Assembly: GCF_003116035.1 (NCBI RefSeq)
Contig: NZ_LGQW01000015.1
Coordinates: 3,765,946 to 3,829,945, forward strand
DNA from: Azospirillum sp. TSH64
GTDB taxonomy: Bacteria > Pseudomonadota > Alphaproteobacteria > Azospirillales > Azospirillaceae
Direction of reading: 5' to 3'
DNA: 64,000 bases
A program made the position numbers and the translations under genes. This document shows positions 48,297 to 55,505 of the stretch, in pieces. Numbering within the stretch: position 1 is the stretch's first letter; each line of letters begins with the position of its first letter. Below the pieces are notes generated by a model. The model did no database searches. It was not told the DNA's origin and saw only the letters and a program-made list of their open reading frames with translations.

Positions 48297-50486
48297 TTAG
48301 AACTTCACCGTTATGCCGGCGATGAAGGACCGCCCCGCTCCCGGCAGCGCGCCGATCGTGCCCCGGCTTCCCCCTGCCCGGAAATCGGCATAGTCGACAC
48401 CGCCCAGCGGCAGGGAATATTGACGGTCGAACAAATTCTCGACACCGGCATCGACCCGGACATTGCCCCACTCGTATCCCGTCCGCAGATTGACCAGCGC
48501 ATAGCTGGGCGTCTTCGGCTCGTTGCGCGCCGCTTCCACCCGGTCCTTGCGGGCGGTCGCCTGCACCTCGACGGCGCTGCTCCAGCCGCCCAGCCGGTGT
48601 TCCATCGTCAGCAGGGCGTTCAGCGGCATGATGTGATAGAGCGCATCGCCGGTGTCGAGGTTGCGGCCATGCACCCAGCCGACCACGCCGGACAGGCGGA
48701 AGGAGCCGATCTTGTCGTCCTCGTACAGCCCGGCCGCCACCGACAGGTTGGCGCCGACCAGGATGGCGTCATGGTTGGCGAAGCGCAGCTTGACGAAGCC
48801 GTTGCTCAGCGTGCCGATCCGCTCGACGTCGATGAAATCCTGCACATAGGTGTAATAGGGGGTCAGCTTGATCTCCCAGGATTTGCGGGCGGCATCGTGC
48901 AGCGACAGGGTGGTGCTGACGGTGTTGGCGACCTCCGGCTTGAGGTCGGGGTTGCCGACATAGCCGTTGGCGTCGCCGAACCAGCCGTTCATGCTGCTCG
49001 ACATCGCGCCGGTGCCCCAGGCATAGCGCTCGTAGAGATTGGGCGAGCGGGTCTTGCGGGCATAGCCGGCTTCGATCGCGCTGGTGTCGGAGGGAGTGTA
49101 GCGGACCAGGGCCGTCGCGTCGAAATTGACGTCGGTGCGGCCATGGCCGCGGGCGTTGAAGGCGCGGGCGTCGGCCGCATCGGGGTTGGCCATCGCCATC
49201 ATGCCCATGCCCAGGCTGTTCTGCCAGGAATAGGGCTGCACGGCACCGGTGTCCATCCACACCACGTCGTTGCGCACGCCGAGCAGCGTCGTCCAGGCCG
49301 GCGACCAGCTTGCCTCCCATTCGGCGAAGGTGCCGAGGCGGTTGCGGGAGCCGTCCTTGACGTTCCAGTAGGTCAGCGGACTCATCATGCTGCTGCCGGC
49401 CACCGGGTCCCACCAGTCGTCGAGATGGGTGTGGCGCAGCTCGTTGCCGACGCGCAGGGTGTCGCGCGCCGACAGCGGCAGCGTCGCCTTGACCGAATAG
49501 CCGGCGTCGGTGGTCAGCGTGTCCATCGGCATGCCGCCGCCGGCGCTGCCGCCCTTGTCCTCAAGGAAATTCATGGTGTGCCGCGTCCGCCGCCAGTTGG
49601 CGCGGGCGTCGAGATTTCCCCAGTCGAAGGCGCCTTCGTACCGGCCGTTCAGGAAGACGGTGCGGTTGTCGGTCAGATCCATGCGCTGGGTGGGAAAGCC
49701 CTGGTAGGGCATGGTCTGGATGCCGCCCTGCAGCGTGACCTGATGCCCGTCGCGGCGCGCCCCGAACGTCACCGCATTGTCCTGCACGTTGTAGAGGGTC
49801 GAGCGGACGGTCTGGCCGTCGCCGGCCTTGTAGTTGCCGGCCCGGCTCCAGGATCCGCTGTAGCCCAGGCTGAGGCTGTCGGTGGCGACGGACGCCTCGG
49901 CAGCCCCCGTCACGCCACGGCCGTTCGACCGGTAGGAGGCCGACAGCTTGCCCTCGGTGTGCACCGCCTCCCCCGCCGGAGCGAAGACCGGAGGCGCGCT
50001 TTCGGCGGCGATGGTTCCGGCGATGCTGTCGCCGCCGGCGCTGACCGGCGTGATGCCGGCCAGCACTTCGATCTTGGACAGGCGCGTCGGCGTGATGGTG
50101 GACAGCGCCGGGTTCATCTGGTTGGGACAGGCGGGGGCAACGGGCGCGCCGTCGACCAGCACATTGACGCGGTCGGCACCCAGCCCGTTCAACGCCGGCA
50201 GGCTCGACACGCCGCCATTGCCATAGAGGCTGACGCCGGGCAGGCCGCGCAGCAGGGCCGCGACGTCTCCGGTGGTGGGCCGGCGGGCCGCCAGCCCATC
50301 CCCGCCCAGGGCGGTGCCGGCGGCCAGGGCATCGTCCGGGCCTGCGATCACGGAAATCGCCGGAAGCGATTGGGCAAGCGGTGAAACGGTCTGGGCGGAC
50401 AGAGCGGCGGGAAACAGTGCGGTGAGGGCAGCACCGGACAGCAGGGCGGCGCGCAGGGCGCCGGCCGCGGCGAAACGCAACATCAT
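48297..50486 (-). CDS. TonB-dependent copper receptor (OprC/NosA-like)
   Basis: The 729-residue outer-membrane receptor has a signal peptide (about residues 1-31, LFPAALSAQ), a plug domain with RPTTGDVAALLRGLPGVSLY and DRVNVLVDGAP, and a barrel ending in FIAGITVKF. In the plug, ACPNQM gives C120-x-x-x-M124, matching the CxxxM copper site known from OprC. The barrel is Met-rich (MGMMAMANP, GSSMMSPL). It is followed by tonB, and a DUF2946 protein lies upstream, the usual company of this receptor. Copper is therefore the likely cargo. Confidence 0.9.
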   Translation of the reverse strand: MMLRFAAAGALRAALLSGAALTALFPAALSAQTVSPLAQSLPAISVIAGPDDALAAGTALGGDGLAARRPTTGDVAALLRGLPGVSLYGNGGVSSLPALNGLGADRVNVLVDGAPVAPACPNQMNPALSTITPTRLSKIEVLAGITPVSAGGDSIAGTIAAESAPPVFAPAGEAVHTEGKLSASYRSNGRGVTGAAEASVATDSLSLGYSGSWSRAGNYKAGDGQTVRSTLYNVQDNAVTFGARRDGHQVTLQGGIQTMPYQGFPTQRMDLTDNRTVFLNGRYEGAFDWGNLDARANWRRTRHTMNFLEDKGGSAGGGMPMDTLTTDAGYSVKATLPLSARDTLRVGNELRHTHLDDWWDPVAGSSMMSPLTYWNVKDGSRNRLGTFAEWEASWSPAWTTLLGVRNDVVWMDTGAVQPYSWQNSLGMGMMAMANPDAADARAFNARGHGRTDVNFDATALVRYTPSDTSAIEAGYARKTRSPNLYERYAWGTGAMSSSMNGWFGDANGYVGNPDLKPEVANTVSTTLSLHDAARKSWEIKLTPYYTYVQDFIDVERIGTLSNGFVKLRFANHDAILVGANLSVAAGLYEDDKIGSFRLSGVVGWVHGRNLDTGDALYHIMPLNALLTMEHRLGGWSSAVEVQATARKDRVEAARNEPKTPSYALVNLRTGYEWGNVRVDAGVENLFDRQYSLPLGGVDYADFRAGGSRGTIGALPGAGRSFIAGITVKF

Positions 50487-50624
50487 GGAACATCTCGATC
50501 TGAGGCCAGCCGAACACGGCCCCGCGCCATCGGTTGCGAAGGGTGTGCAAGGCTGCGAACAGGAAAGGTCGGCAAGGGCAGGTCGCCGCGCGGATATCCC
50601 GCGCGGCGACCCGCGATTCCGGCC

Positions 50625-51095
50625 TCAGACCGGTGGCGCGCGGGCCTGGAGGGTGGAGAGGAACCAGCCGGCGGCGATCACGTCGCCGGGCAAGGCTTCG
50701 GGGCTGTGGCGCCCGACCGACGAGCGCGTCATCCGCAGATCCGGCGGCGGCAGCGCCAATCCACCGATCAGCGGACAGAGCGGGCAGGAGCCGCCCGACA
50801 TCAGCAGATCGCCTCGGAGCAGATCGCCTTGGCCCGAATCGTTCTGCGCCGAATCGTTCTGCGCCGAATCGCTCTCGTCGCCTGCCGGATCGCCTGCCAT
50901 TCCGTGGTCGTCCATAACCACGGTCTTGAACCCATCCGGCGTGCAGATGACGATCCGGCTGCTCTCGGCCGCATTGGCGGATGCGATGACGGCGGGCATC
51001 CAGGCCCAGGCGACGACCTGCAACAGCAGCGCAATCGCACCGGCCGCAAGGCCGGCCCGTCGCGTGGGTCGCAGTCTGTCCTGGGTCGCGCTCAT
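50625..51095 (-). CDS. DUF2946-family small secreted or membrane protein
   Basis: The 156-residue protein has one N-terminal hydrophobic segment (LAAGAIALLLQVVAWAWMPA), the motif VICTPDGFKTVV and a CPLCPLIGG motif, as in DUF2946 proteins found beside copper receptors. The ATG at 51095 is chosen because the upstream in-frame stretch has no RBS or family similarity. Its middle contains tandem five-residue repeats (SAQND) encoded by a 15-base repeat. The cysteines suggest metal handling in the periplasm. The exact function of the family is not known to me. Confidence 0.8.
   Translation of the reverse strand: MSATQDRLRPTRRAGLAAGAIALLLQVVAWAWMPAVIASANAAESSRIVICTPDGFKTVVMDDHGMAGDPAGDESDSAQNDSAQNDSGQGDLLRGDLLMSGGSCPLCPLIGGLALPPPDLRMTRSSVGRHSPEALPGDVIAAGWFLSTLQARAPPV
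50836..50880 (-). repeat. 15-bp tandem repeat inside the DUF2946 gene
   Basis: GAATCGTTCTGCGCC occurs at 50836-50850 and again at 50851-50865, with a third partial copy from 50866. Read on the minus strand it encodes the repeated residues SAQND. The length is a multiple of three, so copy number can change without a frameshift. Confidence 0.8.
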
Positions 51096-51268
51096 GCCGA
51101 TCCGTGCATCGATCCATCTTGCCCATCGCACGTGCAGACGCACGCATTGGGTGCGGCACATTAGCCGAAGTGCCGCAGTCGGGATCAGCGGCATTTTCCC
51201 GCAGGCCCCAGATCCGACGCCCGGATCCGACGGCGAACTTCTCCTTGCAGGTCGCACAATGGCGCGAT

Positions 51269-51290
51269 ATGTAACGTTATAACATAACAT
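51269..51290. promoter_or_regulatory. 22-bp palindrome, candidate metalloregulator operator
   Basis: The 22 bases contain a perfect core GTTATAAC (51276-51283) and pair at 18 of 22 positions over the whole length. The shape, arms ATGT and ACAT around a GTTATAAC core, recalls Zur-type or other Fur-family boxes. It lies between the minus-strand copper unit (start 51095) and the plus-strand cobalamin riboswitch (about 51363), so it could govern either. Confidence 0.5.
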
Positions 51291-51362
51291 TCTGGATATG
51301 GACTCTCCGATGCTTTTGTTCGTTCGCAAAGCTTGACCGGGGGCGCCGCGTCGCTCATGAAT

Positions 51363-51580
51363 GGTCCCGGTTCTGGTTCTTCCGGCGGTTCGCCACCGGA
51401 AGCTAAGAGGGAACCCGGTGAGCCGCCAACCCTGCGAAGGGGAATGCGGTGAGGCCGGGGCTGCCCCCGCAACTGTGAGCGGCGAGCCGTACCGTCATTT
51501 CAAGCCACTGGCGCCCATCGGCGCTGGGAAGGCCGGACGGAACGACGACGACCCGCAAGCCAGGAGACCTGCCAGCACCA
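51363..51580 (+). ncRNA. Cobalamin (B12) riboswitch
   Basis: A leader with the hallmarks of an adenosylcobalamin riboswitch: the GGGAA and GGTG elements (about 51408-51422), the GGGGCTGCCCCCGCAACTGT stretch (about 51457-51476), and the B12 box AGCCAGGAGACCTGCC at 51558-51573. The spacing and order are as in the Rfam family. It lies 134 bases before the ATPase start at 51714 and should shut off the downstream B12/cobalt uptake operon when cobalamin is plentiful. Exact ends need a covariance model. Confidence 0.93.
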
Positions 51581-51713
51581 CAACGAAACGTCCTCGGGCG
51601 GGGTGTCCCGGTGGAACGCTTGCCATGCGTGTGCCCGGATTCCGCTCCGGTCGCGTCGCATGCTCCGCAAGACGTCCGCCATGCCTCCCCGTCCGCAAAG
51701 ACAGGAAGCACGC

Positions 51714-52550
51714 ATGGCGTCAGCGTCCCTCCCCACAGAGGCATCGGTCCCTCCCCCCACCATCGCGGTGGAGCGGCTGGGGTGCCGGCTGGCCGGCCGC
51801 ATGGTCCTGTCGGACATCGGTTTCTCGGTTTCCGACGGTGAAATCCTCGGCATTCTCGGGCCGAATGGCTCGGGCAAGACCACGCTGCTGCGCTGCCTCG
51901 CCGGCCTGCAAACCCCGTCCGCCGGCCGGGTTCTCATCGACGGCGACGATCCGCGCGCCCTGCGGCCGGTCGAGCTGGCCCGCCGGCTGGCGCTCCAGGC
52001 GCAGGATTCGACCGCAGCACTCGGCTTCACCGTGCGCGACGTGGTCGGCATGGGGCGCCTGGCCCACCGCCGTTCCCCCTTCGCCGCAGCCGGGGCGGAG
52101 GACCGCACCATCGTCGCCGACGCCCTGGACCGGCTGGAGCTGTCCGGGCTCGCCGGGCGGGCAGTCGAACAGCTGTCGGGCGGCGAGCGCCAGCGGGTGA
52201 TGATCGCCCGCGCCCTGGCCCAGCGTCCGCGCATCCTGCTGCTCGACGAGCCGACCAACCATTTGGACATCCACCACCGCTTCGCCGTGCTCGAGCTCGT
52301 GCGCGCGCTCGGCATCACCGTCGTGGCGACGCTGCACGACATCGAGCTGGCGGCCCGCTGGTGCGACCGCATCCTGCTGCTGGCCGACGGCCGGCTCCAG
52401 GCCGATGCCGCGCCGGAGGACGCACTGACCCCCGACCGGCTGACCGCCGTCTACCGCGTCGCTGCGGCGGTTGACCGCCGCCCCGATGACGGCCGGCTGC
52501 GCATCGACCTGTCGCCCCTGATGTCGCCTCTTACGGAGCCAGCACGATGA
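51714..52550 (+). CDS. btuD: Cobalamin/Fe-siderophore-type ABC transporter ATPase (BtuD-like)
   Basis: The 278-residue ATPase has Walker A GILGPNGSGKTTLLRCLAG, signature LSGGERQRVMIARALAQRP, Walker B ILLLDEPTNHLDIHHRFAVL, and the H-loop in ATLHDIELAARW. This is the type that pairs with BtuC/FecCD permeases. Position after a cobalamin riboswitch supports B12 or cobalt-compound import. The ATG 51714 has AGGAAG; starts further up (51603, 51681) are less supported. It overlaps the next gene by 4 bases. Confidence 0.9.
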   Translation: MASASLPTEASVPPPTIAVERLGCRLAGRMVLSDIGFSVSDGEILGILGPNGSGKTTLLRCLAGLQTPSAGRVLIDGDDPRALRPVELARRLALQAQDSTAALGFTVRDVVGMGRLAHRRSPFAAAGAEDRTIVADALDRLELSGLAGRAVEQLSGGERQRVMIARALAQRPRILLLDEPTNHLDIHHRFAVLELVRALGITVVATLHDIELAARWCDRILLLADGRLQADAAPEDALTPDRLTAVYRVAAAVDRRPDDGRLRIDLSPLMSPLTEPAR

Positions 52551-53533
52551 GACGCTTTCTCCGCGGCGCTCCGCCTCTCGCCACGGTCTTCGCCTTGGCC
52601 CTCGCCCTGCAAGCCGGTGGCGCCTGCGCCCAAACCTATCCGGTCGAGGTCGCCAACTGTTTCGAGACCGCCCGCTTCGCCGCGGCCCCCAAGCGGCCGA
52701 TGGTCCACGACACCAACATGACGCAGACCATGCTGGATCTCGGCCTCGCCGACCGCCTGGTCGCCGTTTCCGGCATCGAGGGGGTGGAGCACCGGCTGGT
52801 CGCCCCGCCGGGCGTGGTCGCGGCGCTGCCCCGGCTGCCCGACCGCGCGCCGACGCTGGAGGCGGTGCTGTCTGTCAATCCGGACTTCCTGTTCGCCGGC
52901 TGGAGCTATGGCTTCAATCAGGCGCGCGGCCTCACCCCCGCCCGGCTGGCGGAAATGGGCGTGGCGACCTACACGCTGCGGGAAAGCTGCATCCGCATCG
53001 GCCCGCGCGAGCCGATCAGCATGGACACGCTCTACGCCGACCTGCTGGCGCTGGGCGCCATCTTCGGCGTGACGGAGCGTGCCGAGGCCATGGTCGCCGA
53101 TTTCCGCCGCCGCGTCGCCGCCATCACGGAGCGTGTCGGTGGCGTCGCCAACCGGCCGCGCGTGATGTACTGCGACCAGTGCCACACAGACGCGCCCCCC
53201 TTGTCGGTCGGGCGCGAAGGGATGACCAGCCTGCTGATGGCTCTGGCCGGCGGGCGCAACATCTTCGACGACATCCCTGACAGCTATGTCCGGGTGAGCT
53301 GGGAGGAGATGGTGTGGCGCGATCCGCAATGGATCATCGTCAGCGCGCACCGGATCCCGGCCGAGGACGCCATCCGCCATCTGACCTCGGCACCGCAGCT
53401 GGCCGACGTCGAGGCCGTGCGCAAGCGGCAGTTCATCGTGCTGACCTATGCCGAGCAGACGCCCTCCACCCGCAATGTCGAGGCGCTGGAGCGGATGGCG
53501 CGGACCCTGCACCCGGAGCGCTTCACGCCATGA
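52547..53533 (+). CDS. btuF: BtuF-like periplasmic binding protein
   Basis: The 328-residue protein has a signal peptide (about residues 1-28, ACAQ), then the helical-backbone (TroA/BtuF) fold with MTQTMLDLGLADRLVAVSGI, LEAVLSVNPDFLFAGWSYGF and YADLLALGAIFGVTERAEAM. Two cysteines in MYCDQCHTDAPP are unusual for BtuF and could bind metal. It is coupled to the ATPase and permease. The cargo is likely cobalamin, a corrinoid precursor or a cobalt complex. Confidence 0.88.
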   Translation: MRRFLRGAPPLATVFALALALQAGGACAQTYPVEVANCFETARFAAAPKRPMVHDTNMTQTMLDLGLADRLVAVSGIEGVEHRLVAPPGVVAALPRLPDRAPTLEAVLSVNPDFLFAGWSYGFNQARGLTPARLAEMGVATYTLRESCIRIGPREPISMDTLYADLLALGAIFGVTERAEAMVADFRRRVAAITERVGGVANRPRVMYCDQCHTDAPPLSVGREGMTSLLMALAGGRNIFDDIPDSYVRVSWEEMVWRDPQWIIVSAHRIPAEDAIRHLTSAPQLADVEAVRKRQFIVLTYAEQTPSTRNVEALERMARTLHPERFTP

Positions 53534-54558
53534 ACCGCTCCCGCCTGCTGGGCCTGTCGCTGATCCTGGCCGCCGCGCTGGCCCTGTCTGCGGTGGCTGC
53601 CGTCGGGTTCGGCGCCGCACGCGTCCCCATCCCCAAGGTCTGGGCGGTGGTCGTGCACGAGCTGTGGCCGGCGCTGGCCCCGCCCGCCGACGTCAGCCGG
53701 GCCGAGCGCAACATCGTCTGGGAATTGCGGCTGCCGCGCGTGCTGCTTAGCGCGCTGGCCGGTGCCGGACTGGCGGCGGTTGGGGCCGTGCTTCAGGTGC
53801 TGACGCGCAACCCGCTGGCCGACCCCTATCTGTTCGGCGTGTCGGCTGGCGCCTCGGTGGGGGCGGTGACCGTTCTGCTCTATGCCGGCGCGGTCGCCGG
53901 AATGCTGGGTTTGCCGGCCGCCGCCTTCCTCGGTGCGCTCGCGGCGATGCTGGCCGTCTTCGCCGCGGCACGCGGGCGCGACGGCGTGGTGACCAGCGAA
54001 AGGCTGGTGCTGACCGGCGTCGCAGTCGCCTTCATCCTGCACGCCGTCACCAATGTCCTGATCGTCATGGCGACGGATCGCGGCGCCGACGCCGCGCTGT
54101 TCTGGATGATGGGCGGCTTCGGCACCGCGCGCTGGAGCGTCCTGCCCATTCCGGCGGTGCTGGTCGTCGGCGGGCTGCTGTGGCTGTGGCTGCGGGCGGA
54201 GACCGTCAACACGCTGGCGTTGGGCGACGATGCCGCCCGCTCGCTCGGCACCGATCCGGGCCGCCTGCGGCTGGAGCTTTTCCTCGTCACCGCCCTGATG
54301 ACCGGAGCGCTGGTGTCGGCCTGCGGCGGCATCGGCTTCGTCGGGCTGGTGGTGCCTCACATCGCCCGGATGCTGGTCGGCGGGCATCTGCGGGCACTGC
54401 TGCCGGTGGCGGCACTGGGCGGGGCGCTGCTCCTGCTGTGGGTGGACGTCGCTGCCCGGTCCCTGTTCGCCCCGCGCGAGATCCCGGTCGGCATCGTCAC
54501 GGCGCTGGTCGGCGGCACCTTCTTCCTGTGGCTGATGCGGCGGAGAAGCCCGGTATGA
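53530..54558 (+). CDS. btuC: BtuC/FecCD-family ABC permease
   Basis: The 342-residue membrane protein has about ten helices, starting with LLGLSLILAAALALSAVAAV. The BtuC/FecCD landmarks are LPRVLLSALAGAGLAAVGAV, LTRNPLADPYLFGVSAGASV, GGIGFVGLVVPHIARMLVGG and REIPVGIVTALVGGTFFLWL. It overlaps the btuF stop (ATGA). Together with the two genes before it, it forms a complete type II importer. Confidence 0.94.
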   Translation: MNRSRLLGLSLILAAALALSAVAAVGFGAARVPIPKVWAVVVHELWPALAPPADVSRAERNIVWELRLPRVLLSALAGAGLAAVGAVLQVLTRNPLADPYLFGVSAGASVGAVTVLLYAGAVAGMLGLPAAAFLGALAAMLAVFAAARGRDGVVTSERLVLTGVAVAFILHAVTNVLIVMATDRGADAALFWMMGGFGTARWSVLPIPAVLVVGGLLWLWLRAETVNTLALGDDAARSLGTDPGRLRLELFLVTALMTGALVSACGGIGFVGLVVPHIARMLVGGHLRALLPVAALGGALLLLWVDVAARSLFAPREIPVGIVTALVGGTFFLWLMRRRSPV

Positions 54559-55358
54559 CGCAGACCCAGGCAAACCCGCCGTCCAGGCGCGCCATCGTCC
54601 TCTACGGACGCGCCTCCTTCGACCATGGGCAGGCCCTGAAGGCACTCGCGACGGCACTGGCCGGCCGGCATACCGCGCGCGGCGAAACGGTGACGGTGGC
54701 GACCGCTTACGCCGACCTGTCCGGCCCGGCATTGCCCGGCGTGCTCGCGGATCTGGAGCGGGACGGCGTGACCGAGGCCTTGGTCATTCCCGCCATGGTG
54801 CCGGCCGATCCCAGCCTGTCGGAGTGGCTGCCGGGCGCGCTCAGCCATTGGGCGGCGACATCCGGCACCGCGATGGCCGTCCGGCTGGCGCCGCCGGTGG
54901 AAAGCGCGCTCGACCTGCCCGCCGCCCTCGACCGCATCGCCGGAGGACTGTCGGACAGCATTGCGAAGGACGTTCGCGAGACCGAGCCCAGCCTTGGCAA
55001 GCCCGGCTGGTCGGCAATCCCCGAACATGGCCGTCAGGTCTTCGTCTGTGTCGGTGCCCGCTGCCTGCATCGCGGTGCCGAGCCGCTGTACCAGCATCTG
55101 CGCACGGTGATGAAAGGGCACCGCGCCCTGAACGCCGGTCCACGCCGGGTGATGTGCGCGCGGACGAGCTGCCTTTACCCCTGCAACCGCGGACCGCTGC
55201 TGGTCGTCCAGCCCGACGCCGTCTGGTACGGCGACCTGACGCCCGCGAAGATCGACCGCATCGTCACCGGCCTTCTGCTGTCCGACACACCTGAAACCGC
55301 CGACATCCTCCACAGCAACCGCCCGGTGGGGCAGGCAGGGGACGCCCCCATGGGGTGA
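54555..55358 (+). CDS. CbiX-like chelatase domain fused to a thioredoxin-fold [2Fe-2S] ferredoxin domain
   Basis: The 267-residue protein combines a CbiX/SirB-type chelatase half (about residues 10-120: IVLYGRASFDHGQALKALAT, then EALVIPAMVPADPSLSEWLP) with a C-terminal half (about 165-250). That half carries cysteines in VFVCVGARCLHRG and VMCARTSCLYPCN, resembling a thioredoxin-like [2Fe-2S] ferredoxin. It starts within the permease stop (ATGA). Such fusions occur in cobalamin-riboswitch operons and may insert cobalt or handle corrin intermediates with an electron carrier. The classical CbiX metal-binding histidines are not obvious to me, so activity is uncertain. Confidence 0.75.
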   Translation: MTQTQANPPSRRAIVLYGRASFDHGQALKALATALAGRHTARGETVTVATAYADLSGPALPGVLADLERDGVTEALVIPAMVPADPSLSEWLPGALSHWAATSGTAMAVRLAPPVESALDLPAALDRIAGGLSDSIAKDVRETEPSLGKPGWSAIPEHGRQVFVCVGARCLHRGAEPLYQHLRTVMKGHRALNAGPRRVMCARTSCLYPCNRGPLLVVQPDAVWYGDLTPAKIDRIVTGLLLSDTPETADILHSNRPVGQAGDAPMG

Positions 55359-55441
55359 TCCTGCCTTCCTGAATTCCGGCCGTCCGGCTTTTCAACTCGA
55401 CCGAACGGCGCCGTCCACCCAGCACCCCGCACACCTGTCAG

Positions 55442-55463
55442 CCGCGAAGCACCGACTTCGCGG
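55442..55463. promoter_or_regulatory. Perfect hairpin between the CbiX-fusion gene and the TonB-dependent receptor gene
   Basis: CCGCGAAG, a 6-base loop CACCGA, then CTTCGCGG form an 8-bp perfect stem in the 147-base gap. A pyrimidine-rich stretch with a five-T run follows some 25 bases later, too far for a normal intrinsic terminator. It may partly terminate, or tune expression of the receptor. Confidence 0.4.
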
Positions 55464-55505
55464 AATGCCCTTTCTCGTCCTTTTTCATCCTGGGGGATTT
55501 TGTCC

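Noticed and set aside
48096..50384. 762-residue plus-strand frame opposite the copper receptor
   Set aside because: The minus-strand receptor has signal peptide, plug and barrel; the plus frame is low complexity.
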